Assembly (NCBI GenBank): GCA_001442925.1
Contig: LDXX01000001.1
Span: 186,001-250,000 of the forward strand
DNA length: 64,000 nt
Direction: 5' to 3'
Source of the DNA: Candidatus Kryptonium thompsonii
GTDB lineage: Bacteria > Bacteroidota > Ignavibacteria > Kryptoniales > Kryptoniaceae
A program made the position numbers and the translations under genes. This document shows positions 25,849-37,220 of this stretch, one piece after another. The notes under the pieces were generated by a model that ran no database searches, was not told where the DNA came from, and worked only from the letters and a program-made list of their open reading frames with translations. The stretch's first letter is position 1; every line of letters begins with the position of its first letter.

Positions 25849-26871
25849 ATGGTTGAGCGAAAAATTAAGTTATCTGGCGTTAATACCCTTGCCCTCCTGG
25901 GCTATAACGATACCTACCTTCACATAATCGAAAAAAAATTTGATGCTGGTATAACTGTCCGTGGGGATAACTTGATCCTTAAGGGTGAAAAGGATGAAGT
26001 TGAAAAAATTGAAAGGGTTTTTAAAGAGCTTATTTTTATACTCAATAAAAACGGACATCTTACCGAAAACGATGTCAACATTGTAATTGATCTCGTAAAA
26101 CTAGATAGCGATGATTTAACATCAACGCACAGAAGAAAAAAACATACTGTTGATGAACTTGATTCAACTATCCTTTTCACAAAAAATGGACCAATAAAAG
26201 CTAAAACCCCAGGGCAGCTTGAATACTATCGTCAAGTGAAGAAAAATGACATTGTTTTTGTCATAGGACCAGCAGGAACAGGTAAGACATATCTTGCTGT
26301 TGCAATGGCAGTTGCAAGTTTAAAAAATCACGAGGTTAATAAAATCGTCCTTTGCAGACCAGCGGTTGAAGCTGGCGAAAATCTTGGCTTTTTGCCTGGG
26401 GACCTGAGGGAAAAAATTGAACCTTATCTTAAACCTCTATATGATGCGCTCGATGATATGCTCCCATCCGATAAACTGAAATCATACTTTGATAAAAGAA
26501 TCATTGAAATTATTCCACTTGCCTATATGAGAGGAAGAACCTTGAGCAATGCTTTTGTCATTCTAGATGAAGCTCAAAATGCCACAAGCTTACAAATGAA
26601 AATGTTTTTAACACGTCTCGGAGTAAACTCAAAAGCAATAATAACGGGCGATATAACCCAGATAGATTTACCTTCAAGAACAACATCAGGACTTGTTGAA
26701 ATTCAAGAAATTTTAAAAGGAATTGAAGGAATTGCTTTCGTATATCTTGATAAAAATGATGTGGTAAGACATCGGCTTGTTAAAGATATAATTGAAGCCT
26801 ACGACAGATATAATGCTATGAATGGCAAATCAAACGAAAAAAGGGAGATAAATAATGAACCGAGTTCATGA
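25849..26871 (+). CDS. phoH: PhoH-family ATPase
   Basis: 340 residues. The N-terminal KH-like region (about 1-95; LALLGYNDTYLHIIEKKF, RGDNLILKGE) and PhoH ATPase domain (about 115-320) are seen. The domain has Walker A GPAGTGKT (140-147), AYMRGRTLSNAFVILDEAQN and TRLGVNSKAIITGDITQIDLP. It is cytoplasmic, with a likely role in RNA metabolism. AGGAAG lies 11 nt before the ATG. It overlaps mazG by 17 nt, so the pair is coupled. Confidence 0.93.
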   Translation: MVERKIKLSGVNTLALLGYNDTYLHIIEKKFDAGITVRGDNLILKGEKDEVEKIERVFKELIFILNKNGHLTENDVNIVIDLVKLDSDDLTSTHRRKKHTVDELDSTILFTKNGPIKAKTPGQLEYYRQVKKNDIVFVIGPAGTGKTYLAVAMAVASLKNHEVNKIVLCRPAVEAGENLGFLPGDLREKIEPYLKPLYDALDDMLPSDKLKSYFDKRIIEIIPLAYMRGRTLSNAFVILDEAQNATSLQMKMFLTRLGVNSKAIITGDITQIDLPSRTTSGLVEIQEILKGIEGIAFVYLDKNDVVRHRLVKDIIEAYDRYNAMNGKSNEKREINNEPSS

Positions 26872-27631
26872 GCTGTTCCGCGAGCTTGTCGAAGTAATTA
26901 GAAGGCTTAGAAAGGAATGCCCATGGGATAGAGAACAAACACATAAATCGATAAGGCATAACTTAATTGAGGAAGCTTATGAAACAGTTGAAGCAATAGA
27001 TGAAGAAAACTTTGAGGAGTTGAAAAAAGAACTTGGTGATCTACTTCTTCATGTTATTATGCATTCTGTAATGGCTGAGGAAAGCGGGAAATTTACTCTC
27101 GCTGAAGTTATCGAGGGGATTAGGAATAAGTTAATTTACAGGCATCCACATGTTTTCGGCGATGTCAAGGTAGATAACTCCAAAGAAGTGAAACATAATT
27201 GGGAAAAATTGAAACAGGCAGAAAATAATCGAGATTCAATCATTTCGGGCATTCCGAAATCATTACCAGCATTAATAAAAGCATATAGAGTTCAAGAGAA
27301 AGCGGGAAGCGTTGGCTTCGATTGGGAAAATCCAAATGATGTTTGGAAAAAAGTTGAAGAAGAAATTTCAGAGTTGAAAAAATCAATCGAAAGCAATGAT
27401 TCAAATAAAATAGAAGAAGAAATTGGGGATCTACTTTTTGCAATTGTAAACTATTCAAGATTTTTGAAAGTTAATCCAGAAAGTGCTTTAAATAAAGCGG
27501 TTGAAAAATTTACCCGCAGATTTCAAACAATCGAAAGAGAGCTAAAATCTCAAGGCAAAGATATTTACTCAGCAACACTCGAAGAGATGGACGCAATCTG
27601 GGAGAAGATTAAAAAGAAAGAAAAAGAATAA
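26855..27631 (+). CDS. mazG: Nucleoside triphosphate pyrophosphohydrolase MazG
   Basis: 258 residues with two MazG domains (about 20-110 and 150-245). The first has the EExxE metal-binding pattern (LIEEAYETVEAIDEEN and ELGDLLLHVIMH); the second repeats it (EEEISELKKSIES and EEIGDLLFAIVN). It hydrolyses NTPs and damaged nucleotides to monophosphates. The end of the gene lies 3 nt from the end of converging hutU. Confidence 0.95.
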   Translation: MNRVHELFRELVEVIRRLRKECPWDREQTHKSIRHNLIEEAYETVEAIDEENFEELKKELGDLLLHVIMHSVMAEESGKFTLAEVIEGIRNKLIYRHPHVFGDVKVDNSKEVKHNWEKLKQAENNRDSIISGIPKSLPALIKAYRVQEKAGSVGFDWENPNDVWKKVEEEISELKKSIESNDSNKIEEEIGDLLFAIVNYSRFLKVNPESALNKAVEKFTRRFQTIERELKSQGKDIYSATLEEMDAIWEKIKKKEKE

Positions 27632-27634
27632 CAA

Positions 27635-29323
27635 TTATTTTAACATCGGTATTTTTATCCCGTGTTTTTTCGCCATCTCGATAGCCTTTTCATATCCCGC
27701 ATCCGCATGTCGAGCTATTCCAAGCCCTGGGTCGGTAGTTAAAACACGTTCTAATCTTACCTCCATTTCCTTTGTTCCATCAGCTACAACTACCATACCA
27801 GCATGAATTGAAAGACCAATCCCAACACCGCCACCATGATGAACTGCCACCCAACTTGCGCCCGCAACGGCATTTAAAAGAGCATTTAAAATTGGCCAAT
27901 CTGCAATTGCATCGCTTCCGTCCTTCATCTTTTCAGTTTCACGGTTTGGAGAAGCAACAGAACCAGTGTCAAGATGGTCACGGCCGATCACAATCGGTGC
28001 TTTAACCTCACCAGTTCTTACCATCTCATTGAAAATTTTCCCCATTTTCGCTCTTTCACCATATCCAAGCCAACAAATTCTTGCTGGAAGACCTTGAAAC
28101 TTAACATGCGCCCTCGCTTTTTGGATCCACCTAACAAGGGACTTATTTTCTGGAAATGTTTTAATCACCGCTTCGTCAGTTGCATAAATGTCTTCTGGAT
28201 CACCGCTTAACGCTACCCATCTAAATGGTCCTCTACCTTCACAGAACAAAGGTCGGATGAACTCGTGAACAAAACCAGGGATTTCAAACGCATCTTTTAC
28301 TCCATTCGCATAAGCCTCGCCACGAATATTATTTCCATAGTCAAAAACAACAGCGCCTCTTCTCTTAAATTCAAGCATAGCTTTCACATGTTCAACAATT
28401 GAACGCTTAGCCATTTGAATATATTTTTGTGGATCTTTCTTTCTTAACTCAAGCGCTTCCTCATAAGGAATCCCATTTGGTACATAACCATTTAAAGTAT
28501 CATGAGCCGAAGTTTGATCTGTAACGATGTCCGGAATTATACCCCGCCTCAAAATTTCAGGCAAAACATCAGCTGCGTTTCCAACAAGACCGACCGAAAT
28601 TGCTTCTTTTTTCTCTTTCGCTTTGAGAACAATTTCAAGTGCTTCGTCAAGGTTATCCGTCATCATGTCAAGATATCCAGTTTGAAGTCTTCGCTCGATT
28701 CTTTTTCTATCGACCTCAACTCCGAGAAAAGCAGCCCCATTCATTGTAGCAGCCAAAGGTTGTGCTCCACCCATTCCACCAAGTCCAGAAGTTAACAAAA
28801 ATCTTCCGGCGAGCGTCCCACCAAAATATTTGTCAGCGCAAGCGGCAAATGTTTCGTAAGTTCCTTGTAAAATGCCCTGAGTTCCAATGTAAATCCAACT
28901 TCCAGCCGTCATCTGCCCATACATCGTAAGACCAAGAGCTTCAAGCCTTCTAAACTCATCCCAAGTTGCCCAAGCTGGGACAAGCATTGCGTTCGAAATT
29001 AACACACGTGGAGCAAATTCATGTGTTTTGAAAATTGCGACGGGTTTTCCCGATTGAATCAACAATGTCTCATCATTTTCAAGCTCTTTTAAACTTTTAA
29101 CAATCGCATGAAAACACTCCCAATTTCTTGCTGCCTTTCCTGTCCCACCGTAAACGATGAGTTCCTCAGGTTTCTCCGCGACTTCGGGATCAAGGTTATT
29201 CATAAGCATTCTTAACGCTGCCTCCTGAGCCCAACCTTTACATGTTAAAACATTGCCACGTGGTGCTTTTATACTTTTAACATCAAACTCTTTTAATTCA
29301 ACTTGATTTAAGATTTCCGCCAT
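27635..29323 (-). CDS. hutU: Urocanate hydratase
   Basis: 562 residues. It converts urocanate to imidazolonepropionate in histidine breakdown, using NAD+ as electrophile. Seen are the NAD-binding [44 protein letters not shown], the catalytic-region [25 protein letters not shown] and [15 protein letters not shown] near the end. GGAGGTGG precedes the ATG at 29323. No hutH, hutI or hutG is in the window. It lies 20 nt after proline dehydrogenase, making a two-gene amino-acid catabolic unit whose pathways both end in glutamate. Confidence 0.97.
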   Translation of the reverse strand: MAEILNQVELKEFDVKSIKAPRGNVLTCKGWAQEAALRMLMNNLDPEVAEKPEELIVYGGTGKAARNWECFHAIVKSLKELENDETLLIQSGKPVAIFKTHEFAPRVLISNAMLVPAWATWDEFRRLEALGLTMYGQMTAGSWIYIGTQGILQGTYETFAACADKYFGGTLAGRFLLTSGLGGMGGAQPLAATMNGAAFLGVEVDRKRIERRLQTGYLDMMTDNLDEALEIVLKAKEKKEAISVGLVGNAADVLPEILRRGIIPDIVTDQTSAHDTLNGYVPNGIPYEEALELRKKDPQKYIQMAKRSIVEHVKAMLEFKRRGAVVFDYGNNIRGEAYANGVKDAFEIPGFVHEFIRPLFCEGRGPFRWVALSGDPEDIYATDEAVIKTFPENKSLVRWIQKARAHVKFQGLPARICWLGYGERAKMGKIFNEMVRTGEVKAPIVIGRDHLDTGSVASPNRETEKMKDGSDAIADWPILNALLNAVAGASWVAVHHGGGVGIGLSIHAGMVVVADGTKEMEVRLERVLTTDPGLGIARHADAGYEKAIEMAKKHGIKIPMLK

Positions 29324-29343
29324 CTTTTACCACCTCCAAATTT

Positions 29344-30249
29344 TTAAAATGAATTTTTTGTAAATATTGCCTTGAAAACATAACCAGCAATTTGCGGATT
29401 CTCCCTGAATCGTCTCATCGAATAAGCATACCAATGCTCACCAAAAGGAACATAAATTCTTAATTTATAACCATTTGACACAATTTTATTCCCAAGCTCA
29501 GGGCGCACACCAAGCAACATTTGAAATTCAAACCTTCCGTCTTTCAGGTTATACTCTTTTATCAAACGATATGCCTCATTTATTAATTCATCATCATGCG
29601 TTGCAATACAAATATATGCCTCGCTTTGGAAGAGAATATTTAAAAGGTGCTTGAAGTTATGGTTGATCAACTCCCTCTTCTTAAAAGCAATTGTTTCTGG
29701 CTCAATATAGATACCTTTACACAACCTTATCCTTGGCTTCAACGGCAATAGAGCCTTTATATCGCTTTCACTTCTTTTTAAATATGCTTGAATTGCCACA
29801 CCAACATTGTCATATTTTGATTTCAGCTTTTTATAAATTTCAATTGTTGCATCCGTTGTCGATGAATCTTCCATATCAATTTCAACAATGTTGTTATACT
29901 CCTTTGCAAGTTTAACGAGTTCTTCAACATTGGCATAACAGAAATCAAAATCAAGTTTTAAACCCAATTGTGTAAGCTTGATAGAAAGGTCTGAATTTAA
30001 ATTATTTTCTTTGATCTTGTTTAGCACAAGCTTATAAGCTTTCAGCGCTTTGATTGCTTCATCTTCGCTGGTGATGTTTTCACCAAGCACATCGATTGTG
30101 GCTAATTTTTTCTGCTCATTTAATTTCTTTACAAGGGCAAGTGCATCTTCAAGTCTTTCCCCCGCTATGTATCGGCTTGCAAAATGTCTGACAATTTTTT
30201 TAGGTACTAATGGCAAGGTGCGAACGATAAGTTCATTTAATAGGTTCAT
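29344..30249 (-). CDS. Proline dehydrogenase (PutA/PRODH family, monofunctional)
   Basis: 301 residues from the ATG at 30249, chosen because the longer reading begins inside the predicted promoter. It oxidises proline to pyrroline-5-carboxylate with FAD at the membrane. Seen are the barrel motifs ATIDVLGENITSEDEA, IEIDMEDSSTTDATIE, RIRLCKGIYIEPE, IATHDDELINEA, FEFQMLLGVRPEL and YVPFGEHWYAYSMRRFREN. There is no fused P5C dehydrogenase domain, as in Gram-positive and deep-branching bacteria. It is followed by hutU. Confidence 0.93.
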   Translation of the reverse strand: MNLLNELIVRTLPLVPKKIVRHFASRYIAGERLEDALALVKKLNEQKKLATIDVLGENITSEDEAIKALKAYKLVLNKIKENNLNSDLSIKLTQLGLKLDFDFCYANVEELVKLAKEYNNIVEIDMEDSSTTDATIEIYKKLKSKYDNVGVAIQAYLKRSESDIKALLPLKPRIRLCKGIYIEPETIAFKKRELINHNFKHLLNILFQSEAYICIATHDDELINEAYRLIKEYNLKDGRFEFQMLLGVRPELGNKIVSNGYKLRIYVPFGEHWYAYSMRRFRENPQIAGYVFKAIFTKNSF

Positions 30250-30286
30250 GGTAAAAAGAACCTTTTTTATTTTATTTAGCCAGAAA

Positions 30287-30315
30287 AATTTAATCTTTAA
30301 AGTTCTAAAAATCAA
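30287..30315 (-). promoter_or_regulatory. Predicted promoter of proline dehydrogenase-hutU
   Basis: Minus-strand TTGATT (30315-30310), 17 nt, TAAATT (30292-30287), about 38 nt before the ATG. It immediately follows the stop of rodA. Confidence 0.5.
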
Positions 30316-30318
30316 ACT

Positions 30319-31548
30319 TCAACTCAGTTCCCTTCTATTTGCGTAGAAGTTTAGCAACAAACCAACCATAGCCATATTAATCCACATTGCTGAGCCACCA
30401 TAGCTCAAAAATGGAAGCCATATCCCAATTACAGGAAAAAGTCCAAGCGTCATTCCAATGTTAACCACAATATGAAATGCCCATGTGGAAAAAATTCCAA
30501 TCGCAACTAAGCTTGCAAATTTTTGCCTTATCGTTGATGCAAGATTTATAACACGCCACAAGAGTATAAGATAAAGCAGAAGAATAATTACTGAACCTAT
30601 AAACCCAAACTCTTCAGCTGGAACACAAAAGATAAAATCAGTCCATTGAGCTGGGATAAACCTTAACTGAGTCTGCGTCCCTTTCATAAACCCCTTGCCA
30701 ACCAAACCGCCCGAACCAATTGCAATTTTTGATTGAATGACATTATAACCAGCCCCTAACGGGTCACTTAGTGGATTTAAAAAGCTTGAAATTCTTTTTT
30801 GTTGATGTGGCTTCAAAATCTTATGATAAATATGTTCGCTTGCCAAACCAATTATTAAATTCATCGCTATTATCATAAGTGTCAAAACAAAAGGCTTACG
30901 CATCAGGAGAAATAAAACGGTGATTAAAATTGAAACAAGTATAAAAACTTTAAGGCTAAAAAACGAAGCAACGATCAAAAAAATTGGAGCAACTAAAAGC
31001 AAGAGCCAAAATACAGGAATCTCAAACCAAAACATAATTCCCAAGAAAATAGCGCCAAACACAACTGCTGTTCCAAGATCGGGTTGTAAAATGGTTAAAA
31101 AGAGCGGAATAAAAGTTAAAATGCCAGCAACTATTAATGTGATAGGGCTATCACTTCTGACATTTTTCCTTGACAAAAAATTAGCAAGTATTAAAATAGT
31201 TGCAAGTTTTGCAAATTCAGATGGTTGAAACTGGAACTTACCGATTTGAAGCCATGAAGCTGAGCCTGAAACTTTTTTACCCATAAAGATGACAAGCACA
31301 AGAAGCGAAAGCGAAAGAAAATAAAGGAAGGGAGATACCCTTAATAATTTTTGTGCAGGCAAAAAATAGAAAAAAGCAAGTATTATAAAACCACTCAGAA
31401 TCCAAAGAATATGTTTTACAAAGATAAAAAATTGCCCTGGTAGTTTCGTCGCACTATAAATTGATAACACGCTCATGATCAACAAGCCAACCAATGGGAT
31501 CACGATTTTAAAATCGATTTTGTCTCCAATTCCTCTAACTAACGCCAT
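30319..31548 (-). CDS. rodA: Rod-shape peptidoglycan polymerase RodA (SEDS family)
   Basis: 409 residues with about ten membrane helices. SEDS signatures are [52 protein letters not shown] and [19 protein letters not shown]. It is the glycosyltransferase partner of PBP2 in lateral wall growth. It overlaps mrdA by 10 nt. Confidence 0.96.
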   Translation of the reverse strand: MALVRGIGDKIDFKIVIPLVGLLIMSVLSIYSATKLPGQFFIFVKHILWILSGFIILAFFYFLPAQKLLRVSPFLYFLSLSLLVLVIFMGKKVSGSASWLQIGKFQFQPSEFAKLATILILANFLSRKNVRSDSPITLIVAGILTFIPLFLTILQPDLGTAVVFGAIFLGIMFWFEIPVFWLLLLVAPIFLIVASFFSLKVFILVSILITVLFLLMRKPFVLTLMIIAMNLIIGLASEHIYHKILKPHQQKRISSFLNPLSDPLGAGYNVIQSKIAIGSGGLVGKGFMKGTQTQLRFIPAQWTDFIFCVPAEEFGFIGSVIILLLYLILLWRVINLASTIRQKFASLVAIGIFSTWAFHIVVNIGMTLGLFPVIGIWLPFLSYGGSAMWINMAMVGLLLNFYANRRELS

Positions 31549-33323
31549 CTTACAAGCTTAAATTCTGTTCTTTGATTTTTTAATTCGAAATACTTCTTTA
31601 CTATCTCTCTTGCGATCGGTGCAGCAACTGACCCACCTGTTCCAGCATTTTCAACTATGATAGCAAATGCAATTTCAGGGTTCTCATAAGGCGCAAATCC
31701 AATAAACCAAGCGTGATCCTTACCATGCGGATTTTGTGCAGTTCCAGTCTTACCAGCAACATTTACTCCCTCAACCCTTGCTGCCCTACCTGTTCCAACG
31801 GAACCATTGACAACCATATACATCGCTCTGCGAACTATGTCGAATGTTTCCTGTGATACTGGAATTTCCCTGACACGATATGAAACTTTTTGTACCTTCC
31901 CCACTTTTTTATCCACGATCTCTTTAACAAGATGCGGTTGGTAATACTTACCCGAATTTGCAAGTGCCATCGCATATCCAGCCATTTGGAGCGGTGTTAC
32001 ACTTATTTCACCTTGCCCAATTGCTAAACTTATAAGATAACCTTTTGTCCACTTGTTAACTCCATAAACCCTGTTGAAATACTCAGTTGATGGAAGAATC
32101 CCATCAAGTTCCTCTGGCAAATCAATCCCCGTCCTTTTCCCAAAGCCGAAAAGAGCTCCATACCTTGACCAATCGTCAAAATTAGTTCTTAACATCAGGT
32201 TGTAGAAATAAACATTACATGAAACTTCAATCGCCCTCACCAAATTCACCCAACCATGCCCTTGGGATGTATGACATTTAAATACCTTGTTGCCATAGAC
32301 AAAATAGCCTGGACAATAAACCTTCCAGTTAGAGTCAACCGCACCTGTTTCAAGCGCGGTTATAGCAAGTATCATTTTAAAAGTTGAACCAGGTGAATAA
32401 AGCCCCGATATAGCTCTGTTCAATAAAGGCTTCTTTGGGTCAGAGTTAAGTGAATCCCACACTTGTTTAGAAGTATAACCACTTAACAAAGTAAGGTCAT
32501 AATTAGGTTTACTAACCATAGCTAAAATTTCCCCATTGCGCGGATCAATTACAACAGCTGAGCCAGTTTTATCTTGGAACAATTGTTCCAAAAATGACTG
32601 CAATTCGATGTCGACCGTCAAGACTAAATCGGAACCTTCAGAAGGTGGTATATCATTTCGTCCATCGTTATATCTACCCACAAACCTGCCAAGTGCATCG
32701 ACCATTATAAAACGATATCCTTTCCCACCTTTTATTATGGACTCGTAGCTTTTCTCAAGCCCAGACTGACCGATTTGATCCCCAGGCTTATATAAACCTC
32801 GATAAATTGTAAGCTGCGATGATGTAATTTCCTTAACATACCCAAGCATATGGGAAGCAAGCCCAGAAGCTCGATAATTTCTTTTATGTTCGATCAAATA
32901 ATCAATCCCCCTTAACTCATTTTTATGCTCTTCAATATATGCAATTGCCCTAAGTGGAGCGTCGCGCCTAATTTTAACTGGCGTAAATGGCGACGGCGCT
33001 GATGAAATTTTATCCATTATATACTGTGGTTCAACATTTAAAAGTTTTGCAACAACATCAAGATTCTTCATCTCAAACTCATAAGGTACCAAAGTAACAG
33101 TATAAGATGGCACATTGTCAACTATAATCTTACCATTTCTATCAAAAATTAACCCCCTGATTGGATCATGCTGAATAGTTCTAATGCTGTTGCTCTCGGC
33201 TTGCCTTTTATATTCAAGACTTCGATAAAGTTGAAGTTCAAAAAGTTTACCTAAAAAGAAAAGAAAAACAAGCGAAAGGAATATTTTTAAAAACTTTACC
33301 CGAGCTGCTTCATTCATAGCCAA
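31539..33323 (-). CDS. mrdA: Penicillin-binding protein 2 (peptidoglycan D,D-transpeptidase)
   Basis: 594 residues. It has an N-terminal membrane anchor (about 11-28), a PBP dimer domain (about 50-215; [14 protein letters not shown]) and a transpeptidase domain with the three active-site motifs: SxxK (S313-T-F-K316), SCN and KTGTAQN. It cross-links wall peptides in rod elongation together with RodA and MreBCD. It overlaps mreD by 14 nt. Confidence 0.96.
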   Translation of the reverse strand: MAMNEAARVKFLKIFLSLVFLFFLGKLFELQLYRSLEYKRQAESNSIRTIQHDPIRGLIFDRNGKIIVDNVPSYTVTLVPYEFEMKNLDVVAKLLNVEPQYIMDKISSAPSPFTPVKIRRDAPLRAIAYIEEHKNELRGIDYLIEHKRNYRASGLASHMLGYVKEITSSQLTIYRGLYKPGDQIGQSGLEKSYESIIKGGKGYRFIMVDALGRFVGRYNDGRNDIPPSEGSDLVLTVDIELQSFLEQLFQDKTGSAVVIDPRNGEILAMVSKPNYDLTLLSGYTSKQVWDSLNSDPKKPLLNRAISGLYSPGSTFKMILAITALETGAVDSNWKVYCPGYFVYGNKVFKCHTSQGHGWVNLVRAIEVSCNVYFYNLMLRTNFDDWSRYGALFGFGKRTGIDLPEELDGILPSTEYFNRVYGVNKWTKGYLISLAIGQGEISVTPLQMAGYAMALANSGKYYQPHLVKEIVDKKVGKVQKVSYRVREIPVSQETFDIVRRAMYMVVNGSVGTGRAARVEGVNVAGKTGTAQNPHGKDHAWFIGFAPYENPEIAFAIIVENAGTGGSVAAPIAREIVKKYFELKNQRTEFKLVRWR

Positions 33324-33801
33324 ATCCCTTCTTCCTTGAAAGCGTGAAAACAGGGATCAATGATATAATACCTGTATAAACTGAACGACCAACTATTAAC
33401 CTTAAAACTTCCACACCATCAAAATTACTCCCAAGGATATCCAATAAAAAATATACAAGGTTATCAACCGCCGAACATAAAATCACAATACCAAAGAAAC
33501 GCAGTGTTCCTATATTTGCTTCAATTTTAGCTTCACTGTAAAAATATCCTGAAATGAAACCAGAAACAGTTTTTGAAAGAGCCGAAAGCCCAGGTACAAA
33601 ATCAACAGTTAAATCCATCAACAAACCAGAAATAAAACCTGCTACTGTCCCAACAATTTGTCCATTTCTTAAAGCCATATACACAACAAAGATAATAACA
33701 AGGTCAGGAGCGATCTTCTCAATCGAGATTAAAGGCACCATGGTTATCTGGATAAACAAAATCGCTAAACCAACAAAAAAATATCTAACATATATCATCA
33801 T
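33310..33801 (-). CDS. mreD: Rod-shape-determining protein MreD
   Basis: 163 residues, five to six hydrophobic helices, MreD-like IAPDLVIIFVVYMALRNG and GFISGLLMDL. It is an integral membrane protein of the elongasome. The assignment rests on size, topology and the position between mreC and mrdA. It overlaps both neighbours slightly. Confidence 0.9.
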   Translation of the reverse strand: MMIYVRYFFVGLAILFIQITMVPLISIEKIAPDLVIIFVVYMALRNGQIVGTVAGFISGLLMDLTVDFVPGLSALSKTVSGFISGYFYSEAKIEANIGTLRFFGIVILCSAVDNLVYFLLDILGSNFDGVEVLRLIVGRSVYTGIISLIPVFTLSRKKGFGYE

Positions 33802-34634
33802 TTTTCAAGCAAATCCTGTTCAATTTTTTCTCTTTCCAGATCGCTTTTATATTTAATAATGAAAACCTCTTCAATCTTGGTAAAATCAACCGCCGGCTTC
33901 ACCTTTATCACTTTAAAAAGACCCGCTACAGAATTATCTATCTCCGCAACCACGCCGATTTCAAACCCCGGTGGGAAAATTGTGCTATATTCAGATGTTA
34001 TGACAACATCCCCCACTTCAACATCCATCGTTTTTGAAACATTAAACACTGATAGAAACTCACCCCCTTCCCAGCCAAGTATTCCATCAACCCTGGTTCT
34101 TTGAATTTTTACGCTCGCCCTAAAATCTTTATGATACAAAATCATAGCCACCGAATAATTTTTGCCAACCTTCATTATCTTGCCGACAACCCCAGACTCA
34201 GATATAACAGGCATATTAACCTCGACCCCTTCATTTGACCCAGCATTTAAAATTATGTAATTGTACGGGCTGACAAGTGTCTTTCCAACTACATCGGCAG
34301 GTATAAATTCATAATTATTTGTTTTTTCCTTAAACCCAAGAAGCCTGCGCAACCTAATGTTTTCAAGCTTCTCCTCACGCAGCTGGCTTAACTCACTGAG
34401 CAAGAGTATATTTGTCTTTCTCAGTTTTCTATTTTCATCTTGAATGTCGTAAAAATTCGAAAAAATATTCGTAATAGATTTTGTAACCCCAACAACCTCA
34501 ACAGCTATTTGTGCTACCAAATGCGACTTCGACGAATTACCAACAGAAAGCAATATCAAAGAAACCAACACCAGGGCGGAAAATGTGAGGTATTCCCTTA
34601 AATGTTGGCTTATTTGAGACAGAATTTTAAACAT
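33798..34634 (-). CDS. mreC: Rod-shape-determining protein MreC
   Basis: 278 residues. It has one N-terminal membrane helix (about 15-35), a coiled coil (about 65-95; ENRKLRKTNILLLSELSQLREE) and a periplasmic beta-domain (about 105-265; ADVVGKTLVSPYNYIILNAG, GVVGKIMKVGKNYSV). It links MreB to PBP2. The end overlaps mreD by 4 nt, and the start touches the mreB stop. Confidence 0.95.
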   Translation of the reverse strand: MFKILSQISQHLREYLTFSALVLVSLILLSVGNSSKSHLVAQIAVEVVGVTKSITNIFSNFYDIQDENRKLRKTNILLLSELSQLREEKLENIRLRRLLGFKEKTNNYEFIPADVVGKTLVSPYNYIILNAGSNEGVEVNMPVISESGVVGKIMKVGKNYSVAMILYHKDFRASVKIQRTRVDGILGWEGGEFLSVFNVSKTMDVEVGDVVITSEYSTIFPPGFEIGVVAEIDNSVAGLFKVIKVKPAVDFTKIEEVFIIKYKSDLEREKIEQDLLEK

Positions 34635-35659
34635 TAATATCTCTGACTTTTAAGTAAAACTTTAGAATATGCTTCAAGATTTTCAAGAACTTTTCCAGCT
34701 CCGCGAACCACAGCAGTTATCGGGTCTTCTGCCACATGCACAGGTAGTCCAGTTTCCATCTTTATTCTTTCATCAAGACCTTTAAGCAGCGAGCCACCAC
34801 CTGTAAGCATTATGCCACGGTCAAGTATATCTGCTGCAAGTTCAGGGGGTGTCCTTTCAAGGGCAAGTTTTATAGCATCAATTATTGCAATGATTGGCTC
34901 ATTTAAGGCTTCCCGAATTTCAACGGAACTCACCTCAACTATCTTGGGAATTCCAGTTACAAGGTCACGACCTTTCACTTGAATAGTTACTTCTTCCTCA
35001 AGGGGCATGGCAGAACCAACCTCACATTTTATATCCTCAGCGGTTCTCTCACCTATCAAAACATTATACGACTTCTTAAAAAGCTGAATTATCGCGTTCG
35101 TCATCTCATCCCCAGCAATTCTTATCGATTCTTGAGTAACAATTCCAGATAACGCTATAACAGCGATCTCTGTCGTTCCACCACCAATATCAATTATCAT
35201 ATTTCCGTATGGTTCCGAGACATCTATCCCAATTCCAATTGCAGCCGCCATTGGTTCAGGAATCAAATGAACCTCTTTTGCTCCAGCATGCTCAGCTGAA
35301 TCACGCACAGCTCTTTTTTCTACCTCCGTGACGCCACTAGGAACGCTTATAACAACTCGCCTGCTTGGGAACCAGTTGACATGAATTTTTTTGATGAACT
35401 CCCTTAACATTCCTTCAGCCATCTCAAAATCAGCTATCACACCATCTTTCAAAGGTCTTATAGTTTGAAGATCTTTATGGGTTCGCCCAAGCATCTCTTT
35501 TGCTTCTTTCCCTATGGCAACAATCTTGCGTGTACTTTTGTCGTATGTGACTATTGAAGGTTCATTTAACACAATCCCTTTACCCTTCATCCATATAAGT
35601 GTGGTTGCAGTTCCAAGGTCAACCGCTATATCTGCGGTGAATAAATTGAAAATTCCCAT
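34634..35659 (-). CDS. mreB: Rod-shape-determining actin homologue MreB
   Basis: 341 residues, normal size. Actin-fold motifs are IAVDLGTATTLIWMKGKG (phosphate 1), the connecting RVVISVPSGVTEVEKRAVRD, MIIDIGGGTTEIAVIALSG (phosphate 2) and IMLTGGGSLLKGLDERI. It polymerises under the inner membrane to direct wall synthesis. First of the mre group, 22 nt after purH in the same direction. Confidence 0.98.
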   Translation of the reverse strand: MGIFNLFTADIAVDLGTATTLIWMKGKGIVLNEPSIVTYDKSTRKIVAIGKEAKEMLGRTHKDLQTIRPLKDGVIADFEMAEGMLREFIKKIHVNWFPSRRVVISVPSGVTEVEKRAVRDSAEHAGAKEVHLIPEPMAAAIGIGIDVSEPYGNMIIDIGGGTTEIAVIALSGIVTQESIRIAGDEMTNAIIQLFKKSYNVLIGERTAEDIKCEVGSAMPLEEEVTIQVKGRDLVTGIPKIVEVSSVEIREALNEPIIAIIDAIKLALERTPPELAADILDRGIMLTGGGSLLKGLDERIKMETGLPVHVAEDPITAVVRGAGKVLENLEAYSKVLLKSQRY

Positions 35660-35681
35660 TTTTCTTTTTCTAAATTATTTT

Positions 35682-37220
35682 TTAATGTTTAAAATGTCTT
35701 ATTCCTGTGAAAACCATTGCAATATTATATTCATCAGCTGCTTTTATCACATCTTCATCTCGTATTGAACCACCAGGTTGAATTACGGCTGTTGCTCCAG
35801 CTTTCGCTGCTTCAATCAACCCATCTGGAAAAGGAAAGAAAGCATCCGAAGCCACAACGCTACCTCTCAAATCATGCCCCATCTCCTTTGCTTTCATAAC
35901 TGCTATCTTTGAAGAGTCAACCCTTGACATCTGCCCAGCTCCAATCCCAAGAGTTCTATCTTTCTTCGCATAAACAATTGCATTTGACTTAATATGCTTT
36001 ACAACTTTCCACGCAAATATCAAAGCTTCCATCTCATCAACGGTTGGTTTTCTTCGTGTGACAACTCTCAAATTCATAGGCTCAAGATCAATTTGATCCA
36101 CCTCTTGAACAAGAACACCACCTATAATTTTTCTAAAATCGAAACCAAACGCCTTCAAATCAATATCTTTATACCTTATTAATCTTCTGTTCTTCTTGCG
36201 CATCAAAAAATTCAAAACATCAGATGGAAATTCAGGAGCGATTATAACTTCAAAAAATACCTCATCTATCGCCATGGCAGTTTTAAAATCAATCGGACGG
36301 TTGAAAGCAACTATTCCACCAAACGCTGAAACAGTATCAGTTGCAAAAGCTTTTTTAAATGCTTCAAGAGTTGAACTTTCATCAATTCCCACACCACATG
36401 GATTTGTATGCTTTACAATGGCACAAGCTGGCTTGTCAAATTCAAGAATAAGTTCCGTCGCAGAACTTATATCAAGTATGTTATTATAAGAAAGTTCCTT
36501 GCCATGAAGATGTTCAAAATAAGTGAAGAAATCACCATAAAGCGCAGATCTTTGATGCGGATTTTCTCCGTAGCGCAAATTCTTAACTTTGGGTAAATTC
36601 AAATGAAAAACTTCAGGTAATACATCCTCGGTTGATTGTGAAGATAAGAAGTTTGCAATAATTGCATCGTAATCTGATGTATGTCTAAATACCTCGATTG
36701 CAAGCGAAAGTCGTGCCCTTTCGGAAATTTCACAATTGTTCGTTTTAAGCTCATAAATTATTTGTTCATATCTATCTGGATTAACTACCCCAACCACATA
36801 CTTATAATTTTTAGCGCTTGCCCTCAAAAGCGTGACCCCACCGATATCAATTTCTTCAATTGCCTCATCGATCGTTACCTTCCCATCACGAATCACATCG
36901 GAAAACGGATACAAATTTACAACGACAAGATCAATTGGAATTATACCGAACTTTTTTAACTGTTCAATATGTTCAGGATTATCCCTCACAGCGAGAATTC
37001 CCCCCAGAATTTTTGGGTGTAAAGTTTTAACCCTACCATTAAACATTTCAGGAAAACCAGTTATATCCTCAACCCTCTTAGCCTTGATCCCATTCTGAGT
37101 AAGAAGATTATAAGTTCCCCCAGTTGAAATTATATCTATACCAAGGTTTTGGAGCTCTCGTGCGAAATCAACTATTCCTGTTTTATCATAAACACTTATA
37201 AGTGCTGTTTTAATTTTCAT
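35682..37220 (-). CDS. purH: Bifunctional AICAR transformylase / IMP cyclohydrolase
   Basis: 512 residues. The N-terminal MGS-like IMP cyclohydrolase part (about 1-190; [47 protein letters not shown]) is followed by the AICAR transformylase part (about 200-512; [42 protein letters not shown]). It does the last two steps of IMP synthesis. It overlaps purN by 11 nt. Confidence 0.98.
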   Translation of the reverse strand: MKIKTALISVYDKTGIVDFARELQNLGIDIISTGGTYNLLTQNGIKAKRVEDITGFPEMFNGRVKTLHPKILGGILAVRDNPEHIEQLKKFGIIPIDLVVVNLYPFSDVIRDGKVTIDEAIEEIDIGGVTLLRASAKNYKYVVGVVNPDRYEQIIYELKTNNCEISERARLSLAIEVFRHTSDYDAIIANFLSSQSTEDVLPEVFHLNLPKVKNLRYGENPHQRSALYGDFFTYFEHLHGKELSYNNILDISSATELILEFDKPACAIVKHTNPCGVGIDESSTLEAFKKAFATDTVSAFGGIVAFNRPIDFKTAMAIDEVFFEVIIAPEFPSDVLNFLMRKKNRRLIRYKDIDLKAFGFDFRKIIGGVLVQEVDQIDLEPMNLRVVTRRKPTVDEMEALIFAWKVVKHIKSNAIVYAKKDRTLGIGAGQMSRVDSSKIAVMKAKEMGHDLRGSVVASDAFFPFPDGLIEAAKAGATAVIQPGGSIRDEDVIKAADEYNIAMVFTGIRHFKH

